Shown: positions 42,105 to 52,097 of the stretch, piece by piece
Numbering within the stretch: the first letter of the stretch is position 1
How the letters are laid out: each line of letters begins with the position of its first letter
Assembly: GCA_016713725.1 (NCBI GenBank)
Contig: JADJOO010000009.1
Location: forward strand, 132,897-196,896
Reading direction: 5' to 3'
DNA length: 64,000 bases
Source of the DNA: Pseudomonadota bacterium
GTDB taxonomy: Bacteria; Pseudomonadota; Gammaproteobacteria; Steroidobacterales; Steroidobacteraceae
Program-made: the position numbers and the translations under genes
The notes under the pieces: generated by a model
Told to the model about the DNA's origin: nothing
The model's database searches: none
Seen by the model: the letters and a program-made list of their open reading frames with translations, nothing else

Positions 42105-43519
42105 ATGGAAACCAAAGACCGCCGCGGCCTCGCCGTCTCGAGCCGCAACGCCACCGCCCTCGAGCACTATGAGACAGCGCTCGAATTGACCGCCTCGTAC
42201 TTCGTCGACCCGTTGGCCACGATCACGGCCGCGATCGAGCACGAGCCGGCCTGCGCGATCGCGCACTGCGTGCGCGCGGCACTCGGCGTAATGTCGTCGG
42301 AGCGCGGCGCACTGCCGATGATCCGGGAGAGCATCGAGGTAATCGAGGCGCCCGCCACGCGCGCCAACGACCGCGAGCGCGCGCCGCCGCCGCCCGCGCC
42401 TGGCTCGAGGGCGACTTTGCCCGCAGCGTGCAGTTGTACGGCGAGATCGCCGTCGAGCATCCCCGTGACCTGCTCGCCGTGCAGACGGCGCACATCGGCG
42501 ATTTCGCCCTCGGGCAGTCGACGTTACTGCGCGACCGGATGGCGCAGGTGCTGCCGCACTGGAACGACGACGTGCCCGGCTACGGCTACGTGCTCGGCAT
42601 GCACGCATTCGGACTGGAGGAGACCGGGCTCTATGCCCGGGCCGAGGACACGGGCCGGCGCGCGCTCGAACTGAACCGTCGCGACCCGTGGGCGGTGCAC
42701 GCTGTCGCGCACGTGATGGAGATGCAGGGCCGCATCGGCGATGGCATCGAGTGGCTCACGTCGCGCGCACCCGACTGGTCGATCGACAACGGCCTCGCGT
42801 TCCACAACTGGTGGCACCTCGCGCTGCACCACCTCGAATTCGGCGAGCATGCGCGCGTGCTGGAGATCTACGACACACGCATCCGCCCGGCACCGACCTC
42901 GGTCGCGCTCGAGATGGTCGACGCCTCCGCGATGCTCTGGCGCCTGTCGCTGCGTGGCGTCGACGTGGGCACGCGCTGGCAGGCGCTCGCCGCGGCGTGG
43001 GCGCCCCTCGCCGACGACGGCTACTACGCGTTCAACGACGTGCACGCGATGTTCGCACTCGTCGGAGCGGGCGACTGGGCCGGTGTCGAGCGCGTGACTG
43101 GCAGCCTGCAGCGCGCCGCGCAGGAAACAGGCACCAACGGCATGATGTCGCGGGACGTCGGCCTGCCGCTCGCGCGGGCCATCGCGGCGTTCGGTCGCGG
43201 CCAGTACGCCGAGGCGATGAACACGCTGCTGCCGGTGCGCGCGAGCGTCCATCGGTTCGGCGGCAGCCATGCGCAGCGCGATGTAGTGCAACTGACGCTG
43301 CTCGAAGCGGCGCTGCGTGCCGGCAAGGCAGCGCAGGCACGCGCGCTGGCGGCCGAGCGCACGGACCTGAAGCGCACGAGTCCGCTTAACTGGCGGCTCA
43401 CGGCGCGGGCGCTCGAGTCACAAGGCAGGGCAGACGACGCGAAGCGGGCCCGCGACACCGCGGACCTGCATGCAGCGGCCCAGCGGACGCCACGGACTGC
43501 AACCCGCGAGGCCGCGTGA
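42105..43519 (+). CDS. TTC38-like tetratricopeptide repeat protein, one frameshift
   Basis: About 470 residues resembling the TTC38 family of soluble TPR proteins. It starts at ATG 42105 with AAGGAG 7 bp before. The first part (METKDRRGLAVSSRNATALE, TITAAIEHEPACAIAHCVRA) runs to about 42385. There the frame shifts in a CGCC-rich run and continues (AAARAWLEGDFARSVQLYGE, WAVHAVAHVMEMQGR, FHNWWHLALHHLEFGEH). The conserved VAHVMEMQGR and HNWWHLAL strings are family hallmarks. Function in bacteria is unknown. The divergent placement next to the SARP/AAA regulator suggests shared control. Confidence 0.83.
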
Positions 43520-43596
43520 CCCGGGTGTCCATGGACGCATCGACCGGGCCGGTGCGGTATGTTGCGCACCTGAGGGCGAATCGGCCGCCGTCGTGA

Positions 43597-46362
43597 GTGG
43601 AGCAAACCTTGGATTTCGACAACGAGTCGGACCGCCTGCTGCGCGACGACATCCGCCTGCTCGGCCGCTTGCTCGGCGATACGGTTCGCGACCAGGAAGG
43701 CAGCCCATCGTTCGACGTGGTGGAGCGCGTGCGCCAGAGCGCCATCTCGTTCCACCGCGACGAGAACGTCGCGGCCCGGCGTGAACTCGAACGAATCCTC
43801 GACGGGCTCAGCCGCGAGCAGACGATGATCGTGGCGCGTGCGTTCAGCTATTTCTCGCACCTGGCCAACCTCGCGGAAGACCTCCACAACAGCCGCCGCA
43901 AGCGGCAGTCCGACATCAATGGCGAACCGCCGGCGGACGGCAGCCTGGCGCGGGCGCTCGATCGCGTCGAGGCCGCCGGGGTCTCGCTGGAGTCGCTGGC
44001 GGGATTCTTCCGCGACGGCGTGGTCGTGCCGGTGCTGACGGCGCACCCGACGGAAGTCCAGCGCAAGAGCGTGCGCGACCTGGAGATGCAGCTCGAGCAA
44101 CTGCTGCAGGCACGCGAACGCACCCGCCTGACGCCGCAGGAGCAGGCCGCCAACGACGAATCGATCCGCGGTGCGGTGCTCGCGCTCTGGCAGACCCGCA
44201 TGCTGCGGCTCGAGAAGCTCGACGTGATCGACGAAGTGGCCAACGGCCTGTCGTTCTTCGAGCAGACATTCCTGCCCGAAGTGCCCCTGCTCTACGGCGC
44301 GCTCGAGGACGAGCTGCAGCGCCGCCACCCCGGCGCGGCGCTGCCCGAACTGCCCTCTTTCCTGCGGATCGGGTCGTGGATCGGCGGCGATCGCGACGGC
44401 AACCCGTTCGTGACGGCGGACGTGCTCGAGCGCACCCTGCGCATGCAGTCGTCGCGGGTGTTCGAGCACTACCTCGAGCAGCTGCACACGCTCGGGGCGG
44501 AGCTCTCGTTGACGACGCTCGTCGCCGATGTCTCCGCGGAGCTGAATGCGCTGGCCGACCGCTCGCCGGACAAGAGCCCGCATCGCCGTGACGAACCGTA
44601 CCGACGCGCGCTCACCGGACTGTACGCGCGCATGACCGCGACGGCGCACGACCTCGACATGCACGAACCGTTGCGGCACGCGATCGGCGCGGCCCCGCCG
44701 TATGCCGCGGCAGCCGAATTCGCGGCCGACCTCGAGATCATCCGGCGCTCGCTCGATGCGCACGATTCCGCCCTGCTCGCCCGCGGCCGGCGGCGACGCC
44801 TGCGGCGGGCCGTCGACGTGTTCGGCTTCCACCTTGCAGCGGTGGACCTGCGCCAGAACTCGGACGTGCACCAGCGCGTGGTCGACGAACTGTTCGAGGC
44901 CGCACGGCCTGGCATCGGCTATTCGTCGCTCGACGAGTCCGGGCGAGTGCGCGTCCTGGTGGAGGAACTCGCGACACCGCGACTGCTGAGCTCGCCGTAC
45001 GTCGACTATTGCGCCGAAACCCGCAGCGAACTCGCGATCCTGCAGACGGCCGCGCAGATGCACGAGCGCTACGGCGCAGCGTGCATTCCCAACTACGTGA
45101 TCTCGAAGTGCGACGGCGTGTCCGACGTGCTCGAAGTCGTGCTGCTGCTGCGCGAGGTCGGCCTGTACCGCGCGACGGACGCGCAACTCGGCTGCAACGT
45201 GATTCCGTTGTTCGAGACGATCGCCGACCTGCGCAACGCGGCCGCCGCGATGGATGCGTTGCTGGCGATTCCGGTGTACGCGCGCATGCTGGCCGCGCGT
45301 GGCATGGCGCAGGAAGTGATGCTCGGGTACTCCGACAGCAACAAGGACGGCGGGTACCTGACGTCCCGCTGGGAGCTGTTCAAGGCGCAGACCGAACTCG
45401 TCGCGACGTTCCGCAGGCACGGCGTCCGCATGCGGCTGTTCCACGGTCGCGGCGGTTCGGTCGGCCGCGGTGGCGGTCCAACGTACGAGGCGATCCTGGC
45501 GCAGCCCGGCGGCACCGTGCAGGGGCAGATCCGCGTCACCGAGCAGGGCGAAGTCATCGGCGCCAAGTACTCGAATGCCGAGGTCGGGCGGCGCAACCTG
45601 GAAGTTCTCGCCGCAGCGACGCTCGAGGCCACGTTGCTGGGCGGCGCCGGCCGTGCGCCCGAATCGCGGTACCTCGACGCGCTGGAAAAGCTGTCGGGCA
45701 GCGCCTACGGGGCCTATCGGCACCTCGTCTACGAGACGCCCGGTTTCGAGGACTACTTCTGGGAGTCGACAGTCATCAGCGAGATCGCCGAACTCAACAT
45801 CGGCAGCCGCCCGGCCTCGCGCAACCCGTCACGGTCGATCGAGACGCTGCGCGCGATCCCCTGGGTGTTCTCGTGGGCACAGTGCCGGCTGATGCTGCCG
45901 GGCTGGTACGGCTTCGGCTCGGCGGTCGACGCGTGGCTGCTCGAGCACGGCGACGCTGGCCTCGAGCTGCTGCAGGAGATGCACCGCGAGTGGCCGTTCT
46001 TTGCATCGGTGCTGTCGAACATGGAGATGGTGCTGTCGAAGGTGGACATCGCGATCGCGTCGCGGTATGCCGACCTCGTCACCGATCCCGGGTTGCGCGC
46101 GACGATCTTCAGCCGCATCCGGGCGGAGCTCGAGTCGACGCTGTCCGCACTGCTCCGCATCATGGGCACCGACGAGTTGCTCGCGGGCAATCCACAGCTG
46201 GCCCGCTCCATCAAGTACCGGTTTCCGTACCTCGACCCGCTCAACCACATCCAGGTCGAACTGCTGCGCCGCTATCGCGCCGGGGACAGGGACGAACGCA
46301 GCCGGCGCGGCATCCACCTGACCATCAATGGCATCGCGGCGGGGCTGCGCAACAGCGGTTGA
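43597..46362 (+). CDS. ppc: Phosphoenolpyruvate carboxylase
   Basis: Carboxylates PEP to oxaloacetate, replenishing the citric-acid cycle; about 921 residues. Catalytic motifs: [13 protein letters not shown] (His near residue 150), [29 protein letters not shown], and the mobile-loop [14 protein letters not shown] near residue 614. The C-terminal tail is RNSG, as in ppc enzymes. GTG 43597 is the most upstream good start; the TTG four codons later is an alternative. No frameshift. With ppsA in the same window, both directions of PEP-pyruvate-oxaloacetate traffic are encoded. Confidence 0.97.
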   Translation: MEQTLDFDNESDRLLRDDIRLLGRLLGDTVRDQEGSPSFDVVERVRQSAISFHRDENVAARRELERILDGLSREQTMIVARAFSYFSHLANLAEDLHNSRRKRQSDINGEPPADGSLARALDRVEAAGVSLESLAGFFRDGVVVPVLTAHPTEVQRKSVRDLEMQLEQLLQARERTRLTPQEQAANDESIRGAVLALWQTRMLRLEKLDVIDEVANGLSFFEQTFLPEVPLLYGALEDELQRRHPGAALPELPSFLRIGSWIGGDRDGNPFVTADVLERTLRMQSSRVFEHYLEQLHTLGAELSLTTLVADVSAELNALADRSPDKSPHRRDEPYRRALTGLYARMTATAHDLDMHEPLRHAIGAAPPYAAAAEFAADLEIIRRSLDAHDSALLARGRRRRLRRAVDVFGFHLAAVDLRQNSDVHQRVVDELFEAARPGIGYSSLDESGRVRVLVEELATPRLLSSPYVDYCAETRSELAILQTAAQMHERYGAACIPNYVISKCDGVSDVLEVVLLLREVGLYRATDAQLGCNVIPLFETIADLRNAAAAMDALLAIPVYARMLAARGMAQEVMLGYSDSNKDGGYLTSRWELFKAQTELVATFRRHGVRMRLFHGRGGSVGRGGGPTYEAILAQPGGTVQGQIRVTEQGEVIGAKYSNAEVGRRNLEVLAAATLEATLLGGAGRAPESRYLDALEKLSGSAYGAYRHLVYETPGFEDYFWESTVISEIAELNIGSRPASRNPSRSIETLRAIPWVFSWAQCRLMLPGWYGFGSAVDAWLLEHGDAGLELLQEMHREWPFFASVLSNMEMVLSKVDIAIASRYADLVTDPGLRATIFSRIRAELESTLSALLRIMGTDELLAGNPQLARSIKYRFPYLDPLNHIQVELLRRYRAGDRDERSRRGIHLTINGIAAGLRNSG

Positions 46363-46438
46363 CCCTGCGCGACTGGACCTCGAGTCGGACGTGGCCCTAG
46401 TATCGGCAGCAGAACAACCTACCGGGGGGGGAATTAAC

Positions 46439-46873
46439 ATGAACGAGTGGAACACCAGAGTCCCGCGCCACCTGTGGATCGTGGGCGCACTGTCGTTGCT
46501 GTGGAATGCCGTGGGCGCGTTCGACTACTCCGCCTCGCAGTTGCGCCTCGACTTCTACATGAGCCAGTTCACGCCGGATCAGCTCGCGTATTTCTATGCA
46601 TTCCCCGCATGGGCCGTCGCCGCCTGGGCGATCGCGGTCTGGGGCGCGTTGCTCGGCTCGCTGTGCCTGTTGTTGCGCAAGGCCTGGGCCGTCTGGCTGT
46701 TCGGCGCTTCCATCGTCGGCATGGTGCTCACCGCGATCTACAGCTACGTGCTGACGGATGGCTTAGCCCTGATGGGAACCGGTGGCCTGGTGTTCACCGG
46801 TGTCATCTGGCTGATTGCCTTCAGCCTGTTTTTCTACGCGCGCGCCATGGCACGGCGTGGCGTGCTGCGCTGA
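46439..46873 (+). CDS. Small four-helix membrane protein
   Basis: 144 residues with four hydrophobic spans (HLWIVGALSLLWNAVGAF, PAWAVAAWAIAVWGALLGSL, AVWLFGASIVGMVLTAIYSY, GGLVFTGVIWLIAFSLFFYA) and a basic C terminus. No family name is recalled with certainty. An 8-G tract followed by AATTAAC sits before the ATG, so G-run length variation could alter translation or be a sequencing artefact. It is 76 bp after ppc on the same strand. Confidence 0.8.
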   Translation: MNEWNTRVPRHLWIVGALSLLWNAVGAFDYSASQLRLDFYMSQFTPDQLAYFYAFPAWAVAAWAIAVWGALLGSLCLLLRKAWAVWLFGASIVGMVLTAIYSYVLTDGLALMGTGGLVFTGVIWLIAFSLFFYARAMARRGVLR

Positions 46874-46924
46874 CGATCGCTCCAGGCCGCGCCTGACCGA
46901 TTCAATTCCGGACCAAGGCGCCGG

Positions 46925-47308
46925 TTACTTCGCCGCGTCAATCATTCGAGTGACTGCCGACTCGACCTCCTCGGCCACGCGCTTCAGTTCCAGTGAGTCC
47001 GACAGGCTCGCAAGCATGGCCGTAGGTTTCACCATGCCGATGCGGGTCTGGCCACCGTCCTCGTAGACCGAGACGCGACACGGCAGCGCGACGTTCATGC
47101 CCATGTCCGCTGCCAGCACGCGCGCCGCTTGCTTTGGATTGCAGATGTCGAGAATCCGGCACTCCTGTGGCAATTCAACACCCTTGCCGGCCAGGGTCTG
47201 CTGCAGGTCGTACTGGTGAAGGACCCCGAATCCATTCTCGCGCACGGCCGTTTCGAGATCCGCCACGGCCTGGTCGACGCTCTTGTTGCTGGTGACGACG
47301 TATCGCAT
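46925..47308 (-). CDS. DUF302 family protein
   Basis: 127 residues from ATG 47308 (MRYVVTSNKSVDQAVADLET). Contains the DUF302 pattern GFGVLHQYDLQQTLAGKGVE, RILDICNPKQAARVLAADM, VALPCRVSVYEDGGQTRIG and MLASLSDSLEL. These small alpha/beta proteins often accompany stress or metal-related genes; their function is unknown. Two cysteines (DIC, LPC) lie at conserved spots. It is divergent from the BON-domain lipoprotein gene. An upstream Met at 47338 is less typical. Confidence 0.9.
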   Translation of the reverse strand: MRYVVTSNKSVDQAVADLETAVRENGFGVLHQYDLQQTLAGKGVELPQECRILDICNPKQAARVLAADMGMNVALPCRVSVYEDGGQTRIGMVKPTAMLASLSDSLELKRVAEEVESAVTRMIDAAK

Positions 47309-47445
47309 GGCGCGCTCCTTTTGCAGAACATCAGCCAATCATCCGCCAATGCGTGGCGTTGGCCATCGACGATTTCGTATGTGCGGAGTCGTACAGATGG
47401 CGCGGGCCATAAGCGCCAGAATCGACACGACATCAGGAGAACATC

Positions 47446-47997
47446 ATGAAACTTGGATTCTTAAAGCTCACCGCAATCGTGGGCGTGCTGGCTGTGGCCA
47501 GCGCCTGCTCCGCAACGCGAACTCAGCAGTCGGCCGGAGAGGTCATCGACGACAGCGTGCTGACCTCCAAGGTGAAGGTCGCCCTGATCAACGATCCGAC
47601 CACCAAGGCCGGCCAGATCAACGTCGAAACCTATCGCGGCGTCGTGCAGCTCGGCGGCTTCGTCGACAACACCCAGCAGAAAGAGCAGGCCACCAAGGTG
47701 GCGCGCTCGGTCACGGGCGTCAAGGAAGTTCGCAACGACCTGCGCATAGCCGCGAAACCGGACTCAACCGCCGGGCAGGTTATCGACGACAGCGTGGTGA
47801 CGACCTCGGTGAAGGCGAAGCTGGCGGAAGATTCAACGACCAAGGCGCACCAGATCAACGTGGGAACGGACCAGGGCGTGGTGCAGCTGACCGGGTTCGT
47901 CGATTCGACGGCCATGAAGACCCGGGCCGGCGAACTCGCGCGCTCCGTTGACGGCGTCAAGGAAGTGCGCAACGACCTCGAGATCAGGCAGAAGTAA
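47446..47997 (+). CDS. Two-BON-domain lipoprotein (OsmY-like)
   Basis: 183 residues. A lipoprotein signal with lipobox ending ASAC (residues about 17-21) is followed by two BON domains in tandem. Each begins VIDDSVxTxxVKxxL and ends with GVKEVRNDL. BON proteins sit in the periplasm or on the outer membrane and bind phospholipid surfaces under osmotic or envelope stress (family knowledge). CATCAGGAGAACATC supplies a good ribosome site. The end overlaps the convergent patatin gene by 14 bp. Confidence 0.93.
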   Translation: MKLGFLKLTAIVGVLAVASACSATRTQQSAGEVIDDSVLTSKVKVALINDPTTKAGQINVETYRGVVQLGGFVDNTQQKEQATKVARSVTGVKEVRNDLRIAAKPDSTAGQVIDDSVVTTSVKAKLAEDSTTKAHQINVGTDQGVVQLTGFVDSTAMKTRAGELARSVDGVKEVRNDLEIRQK

Positions 47998-49213
47998 TGC
48001 CACAGCGGCCGCGGGTCGCGTGGGCGCCTGCACCCGGCCTCACGCCGGGTTCCAGGAACGCGGCTACCTCATCGCGGCGCGCCATCGTGTCGGCATACCC
48101 GAGAGCGATCAGCTCGCGGGTATAGCCCGACTCGAACAGCAGGTAACTGAGCAGTTGCGATCCGTCAGCGTCGGCGGCGCCGCTGATGCGAAGCAGCGCG
48201 CGCACCGTCCGCGGCATCTGGCGGGCGTGCCTGGCCGCGATGGCGCCGAGGTCCGCGCGAGGCACGAGAACCAGCGAGTCGATTCGACGCAGGCCCTCGG
48301 GGTCAGGCACGGAGGACTGTGCCACCAGCCGGTTCACCCGCTCCAGTTGTGCGACACCGGCATGCAGCGAGTCCATGAAGAGCGTGTCCAGCATGAAGCC
48401 GAACAGATGCCCGAAGCTCGGCGTCGCGGTTGCGTCCCGGCGCCGCGGTGCCAACTTGTGGTCGTGCCGCACGCCCACGATGAACAGCCGGTCGGCGCCG
48501 AGGCGGATCGCCGGGCTCAACGGCGCCACCTGGCGCATGGCACCGTCGCCGAAATACTCGTCGTGCATGCGCACCGGTGGAAACAGGAACGGCACGGCGC
48601 TGCTCGCCATCAGGTGAGTGATCCCGAGTTCTGCCCACACGCCCCGCGGCCAGGGCAAAGCGTGGCCCGCCGGAGGCACGCGACTCTCGTAAAAGGCGAA
48701 CGACCGGGCACTGCTGTAGCCGGCCGCCGAGATGGCGAGCGCATCGATGTGCCCCGTCGCCAACGCCGCGCGCAGGCGGCTGAAGTCTATCCGACGCTCG
48801 AGCAACCGCCGCAGTGGCTCGTTATCGAACATCGAGTCCGGAGGCGAAGCCAGCCGTCCGACGGACAACAGGGCCGCCATCCACCGGACACCGGCGCGCA
48901 GCATGTTCGGCGCGTCCGTGCGGAACACCTGGTCCACGTGGAAGTTGCGCCAGACGCGTTCCAGCGTCACCGCGCCAGTGCGGAAATGCGCGGCGTAGGT
49001 CGCGATGTTGGCAGCCACGATCGCGCCGGCCGAGGTTCCGGTGATCACGTGAAATGGCGTCGGTGCATCGCGCGGCAGGAGGTCAGCCACCGCTCGCATG
49101 ACGCCCACCTGGTAGGCGGAGCGTGCGCCGCCACCGGTCAGTACGAGTCCCGTGCATCCCCGTGAGGGTGGTGCCGGGAACCCGGAAGCAACTGACAACG
49201 CGTCGACGTTCAC
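47984..49213 (-). CDS. Patatin-like phospholipase
   Basis: Serine lipase of the patatin family, about 410 residues. The oxyanion loop is GLVLTGGGARSAYQVGVM, the nucleophile is in GTSAGA (VITGTSAGAIVAANI), and the catalytic Asp is in YFGDGAMRQVAPLSPAI. No signal peptide or porin domain is seen. The open frame extends upstream to 49489, but the region before the patatin fold is Trp/Arg/Pro-rich and not family-like. I place the start at GTG 49213, or TTG five codons later. The patatin class includes rssA-like and lipid-remodelling enzymes. Confidence 0.87.
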   Translation of the reverse strand: MNVDALSVASGFPAPPSRGCTGLVLTGGGARSAYQVGVMRAVADLLPRDAPTPFHVITGTSAGAIVAANIATYAAHFRTGAVTLERVWRNFHVDQVFRTDAPNMLRAGVRWMAALLSVGRLASPPDSMFDNEPLRRLLERRIDFSRLRAALATGHIDALAISAAGYSSARSFAFYESRVPPAGHALPWPRGVWAELGITHLMASSAVPFLFPPVRMHDEYFGDGAMRQVAPLSPAIRLGADRLFIVGVRHDHKLAPRRRDATATPSFGHLFGFMLDTLFMDSLHAGVAQLERVNRLVAQSSVPDPEGLRRIDSLVLVPRADLGAIAARHARQMPRTVRALLRISGAADADGSQLLSYLLFESGYTRELIALGYADTMARRDEVAAFLEPGVRPGAGAHATRGRCGITSA

Positions 49214-49386
49214 TCGCCCATGGTGAAAGACTCCGGGCAACTGGACCGTCGACCACGTCTCAGTCCTGAGCGGGTTGCGAACTGGACGCGCCCCTCGCTG
49301 TGTCCTCCACCGCACGGACAATTGCGAAACGGTCCCCGAAACTGTGCCGGTCTCGATTGGCAGGTTCACCAGCATTGGAGGCCAGG

Positions 49387-49770
49387 ATGACCAGCACCAA
49401 CCCGGAACGCGAACAGACCATGGCTGCAAGCCCGATTTCCACCCCGGCTCCGCCCGGCATGCATCTCGGCACGCATAAGGAGATCGCAAAACTGATCGAT
49501 CCCACGGCCGAGGAAGCTTACTGGCGCGAGAATTACGAGAGCCGGCCCTACGTCACCGGCGGGACAGCTTTCAACGAGTACCGTACCGCCTATCGCTACG
49601 GCATCGATGCGTACGCGATGCACGAAGGTCGCTCGTTCGAACAGGCAGAGCCCGAACTGGTGTCCGGCTGGGACCTCGCCAAGGGCTTGTCCAGCCTGAC
49701 GTGGGACGACGCCAGGCACGCGACCCGAGACGCGTGGCAGCATGTCAGCGACTCCGTTGAGCACGCCTGA
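49387..49770 (+). CDS. Conserved hypothetical protein, possibly stress related
   Basis: 127 residues, start ATG 49387 with GGAGG five bases upstream. The N terminus is variable. The core reads EEAYWRENYESRPYVTGG, YRTAYRYGIDAYAMHEG and WDLAKGLSSLTWDDARHATRDAWQHV. I remember similar acidic, Trp/Tyr-rich proteins in proteobacteria as hypotheticals near stress genes, but cannot name a family. No signal peptide or membrane segment. It diverges from the patatin gene and precedes the WS/DGAT-2 gene. Confidence 0.75.
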   Translation: MTSTNPEREQTMAASPISTPAPPGMHLGTHKEIAKLIDPTAEEAYWRENYESRPYVTGGTAFNEYRTAYRYGIDAYAMHEGRSFEQAEPELVSGWDLAKGLSSLTWDDARHATRDAWQHVSDSVEHA

Positions 49771-49797
49771 GGAATCCGCACGTCAGGTATCCTAGTG

Positions 49798-49813
49798 GCC
49801 TCCCGCAGGAGGC
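49798..49813 (+). other. Hairpin embracing the Shine-Dalgarno of WS/DGAT 2
   Basis: GCCTCC-CGCA-GGAGGC is a perfect 6-bp stem with a 4-base loop. Its 3' arm contains GGAGG, 11 bases before ATG 49824. A second weaker AGGA lies closer to the start. The hairpin could mask the ribosome site. Confidence 0.5.
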
Positions 49814-49823
49814 ATCGCAGGAC

Positions 49824-51236
49824 ATGAAGACGTTGAGCGGCCTGGACGGCTTGTTCCTGCACCTGGAGACGCCGGCAACGCCAATGCATGTCGGGTCGCT
49901 GAGCCTGCTGGAGCTTCCGGCGAATCGTCGAAGAGACTTCTGCAAGTTCGTGCAGCGTCACTACGCTCGCCGCCTGTCCCTGGCACCGGTACTCAGCCGC
50001 AAGCTGGCCGGGATGCCGCTGCAACTGGCGAACCCGGTCTGGGTGCAGGCCGACGACGTCGACCTGGAGTATCACGTCCAGCGCGTGGTGCTCCCGCGTC
50101 CCGGCACACAAGCGCAGCTCGAGGAGTGTGTCGGTCGCCTGCATTCGATCCTGCTCGACCGGACCCGTCCGCTCTGGATGGTGTACATCATCGAGGGATT
50201 GCAATCGGGCGAGGCCGCCTACTACACGAAGATCCACCACGCGTTGCTCGACGGGCAGGCGGCGGTCCTGCTCGCACGGGTGTTGTTCGACCTGACGCCG
50301 CGGGGCAAACGGATGCCGCCCGCGGTTGCTGGCCAGGCGAGCCACGGCGAGCACCCCGGCCTGGGCACGCTCGCGACGGCGGCGCTTAAACACGATGCCG
50401 CGCAGTACCTGAAGTTCGTGCGCACCCTGCCCGAAATCGTCAGGACCCTCACGGGCCTGCGCCGTGGCGCCGACGGCAAGGCATCCGCGCGATCCGCCGG
50501 GACGTCAGTCTTCGCACCCAGCACCCCACTCAACGTCGCCATCACCGGCGACCGCGGCTTCGCGGGCGTCTCGATACCGCTCGACCAGATCAAGGCCATT
50601 GCCGCGGCGCACGACGCGAAGATCAACGACGTCGTCATGGCCATCTGCAGTGGCGCGCTGCGCCGCTACCTGCGGGAGCACGGTGACCTGCCGGGCGAGC
50701 CGCTGCTTGCGGCGGTGCCGATCTCGCTGCGCGAACCCGGCAACACGGAGTACACGACGCAGGCGACCATGACCCGCGTCAGCCTTGCCACGAACATTGC
50801 CAATCCGGTGCGACGGCTGCGTGCCATCCGCGACGCGTCGACTGCCGCGAAGGCAGCGACCGGCCGCACCAGGGCGATCCTGCCCACCGACTTTCCGTCG
50901 TTCGGCATGCCGTGGATCCTGCATTGGCTGGCGTCGCTCTATGAGCGCGCCATGCTCGGGAACCTGGTCCCCCCGCTGGCCAACGTCGTCATTTCCAACG
51001 TGGCCGGGCCGCAGGTTCCGCTCTATTTCGCGGGGGCCCGCATGACCGGTTACTGGCCGCTGTCGATCGTTCAACACGGCATGGGCGTCAACATCACGGT
51101 GGAGAGCTACGCCGGCGCGATGGGATTCGGCATCACCACCGCGCACAGCGCCGTGTCCGACCCACGCAGGATCGCCGAGCACCTGCTCGCCGCGCACGCG
51201 GAACTCATCCCACGCCGCAGACGCAAGCGCCGATAG
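49824..51236 (+). CDS. Wax ester synthase/diacylglycerol acyltransferase-like protein 2
   Basis: WS/DGAT-family acyltransferase, 470 residues, with the canonical motif KIHHALLDGQAA (His-His 138-139, Asp-Gly intact). It also has LSGLDGLFLHLETPATPMHVG at the N terminus (a family lead that the homologue at 20713 lacks), PLWMVYIIEGL and NVAGPQVPLYFAGARMTGYWP near the C terminus. Acts on acyl-CoA plus alcohol or diacylglycerol at the inner-membrane face. With the intact motif it is the better candidate for an active enzyme of the two. It is convergent with the SDR at 51247. Confidence 0.93.
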   Translation: MKTLSGLDGLFLHLETPATPMHVGSLSLLELPANRRRDFCKFVQRHYARRLSLAPVLSRKLAGMPLQLANPVWVQADDVDLEYHVQRVVLPRPGTQAQLEECVGRLHSILLDRTRPLWMVYIIEGLQSGEAAYYTKIHHALLDGQAAVLLARVLFDLTPRGKRMPPAVAGQASHGEHPGLGTLATAALKHDAAQYLKFVRTLPEIVRTLTGLRRGADGKASARSAGTSVFAPSTPLNVAITGDRGFAGVSIPLDQIKAIAAAHDAKINDVVMAICSGALRRYLREHGDLPGEPLLAAVPISLREPGNTEYTTQATMTRVSLATNIANPVRRLRAIRDASTAAKAATGRTRAILPTDFPSFGMPWILHWLASLYERAMLGNLVPPLANVVISNVAGPQVPLYFAGARMTGYWPLSIVQHGMGVNITVESYAGAMGFGITTAHSAVSDPRRIAEHLLAAHAELIPRRRRKRR

Positions 51237-51246
51237 CGACAACCGA

Positions 51247-52083
51247 TCAGCGCAGCGCGTCGAGCCCGAACAGCTTCGAGAGCTTGGCGTCGAACATTGC
51301 CGCCGGCAACAGTCGCTTCAGCAATGGCAGCCGCACGCTGTTGGTGCCGCCCCGGACGACGCGCGGCGGCGAGTTGCGCAACAACGCGTCGACGACGGGC
51401 ACGACGAAGACGTCCGCCGGCATCGCGCCCTGCTGTCCGGCCTGGGCGCGGGCACGAATTCCACCCTCCACGGGCTTGTAGATCGAATTCGCCGGCAGCC
51501 GAACCGCCTCCTCCGCGTGCTCACCGAAACTGGAGCGCACGCCTCCCGGCTGGATCGAAACCACGTGGATGCCGAAAGGCGCCAGTTCCATGCGCAAGGC
51601 ATCGGTGAGCGAGTGCACTGCCGCCTTGCTCGAGCAATAGGCGGCCGCGAACGGCGTCGTGAAGAGTCCGACGATGCTGCCGACATTGGCGACCACCGCG
51701 CTGCCGTTCTTCTCGACAGCAGCGCGCAGCAGCGGAACGGCCTGGCCGGACACTGCCATCGGCGCAATGACATTGGTCTCGAACTGGCGACGCAAGTCCT
51801 CGCGCGTCAGGTCGACCACGGCGCCGACCTGGGAAAAGCCGGCGTTGTTGACCAGCAGGTCGAGGTGCCCCGCCTCGCGCGACACCGTGTCGAGCGCTCG
51901 CGCGATGGAGGAATCGTCGTTGACGTCCAGCGCCAGGCCGCGAATGCCTTCAGTTTCGAGCGCGGCCAAGGCCTCGATGCGCCGGGCGGTGGCATAGACC
52001 CGATGACCGCGTTTGCCGAATTCGCGGGCGAGCGCGGCGCCGATGCCGCTCGAGCAGCCGGTGATGAGAATCGTCTTCTGCAT
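51247..52083 (-). CDS. SDR-family oxidoreductase
   Basis: 278 residues. Cofactor motif ITGCSSGIGAAL, LLVNNAGFSQVG, VGSIVGLFTTP and catalytic YCSSK. The C-terminal region (SSFGEHAEEAVRLPANSIYK, MFDAKLSKLFGL) is that of the retinol/17-beta-hydroxysteroid-dehydrogenase-like classical SDRs common in lipid neighbourhoods. ATG 52083. It shares the minus strand with the LLM oxidoreductase (14 bp apart), so the two form a pair. Confidence 0.9.
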   Translation of the reverse strand: MQKTILITGCSSGIGAALAREFGKRGHRVYATARRIEALAALETEGIRGLALDVNDDSSIARALDTVSREAGHLDLLVNNAGFSQVGAVVDLTREDLRRQFETNVIAPMAVSGQAVPLLRAAVEKNGSAVVANVGSIVGLFTTPFAAAYCSSKAAVHSLTDALRMELAPFGIHVVSIQPGGVRSSFGEHAEEAVRLPANSIYKPVEGGIRARAQAGQQGAMPADVFVVPVVDALLRNSPPRVVRGGTNSVRLPLLKRLLPAAMFDAKLSKLFGLDALR

Positions 52084-52097
52084 TTGCACTCCCGGAG

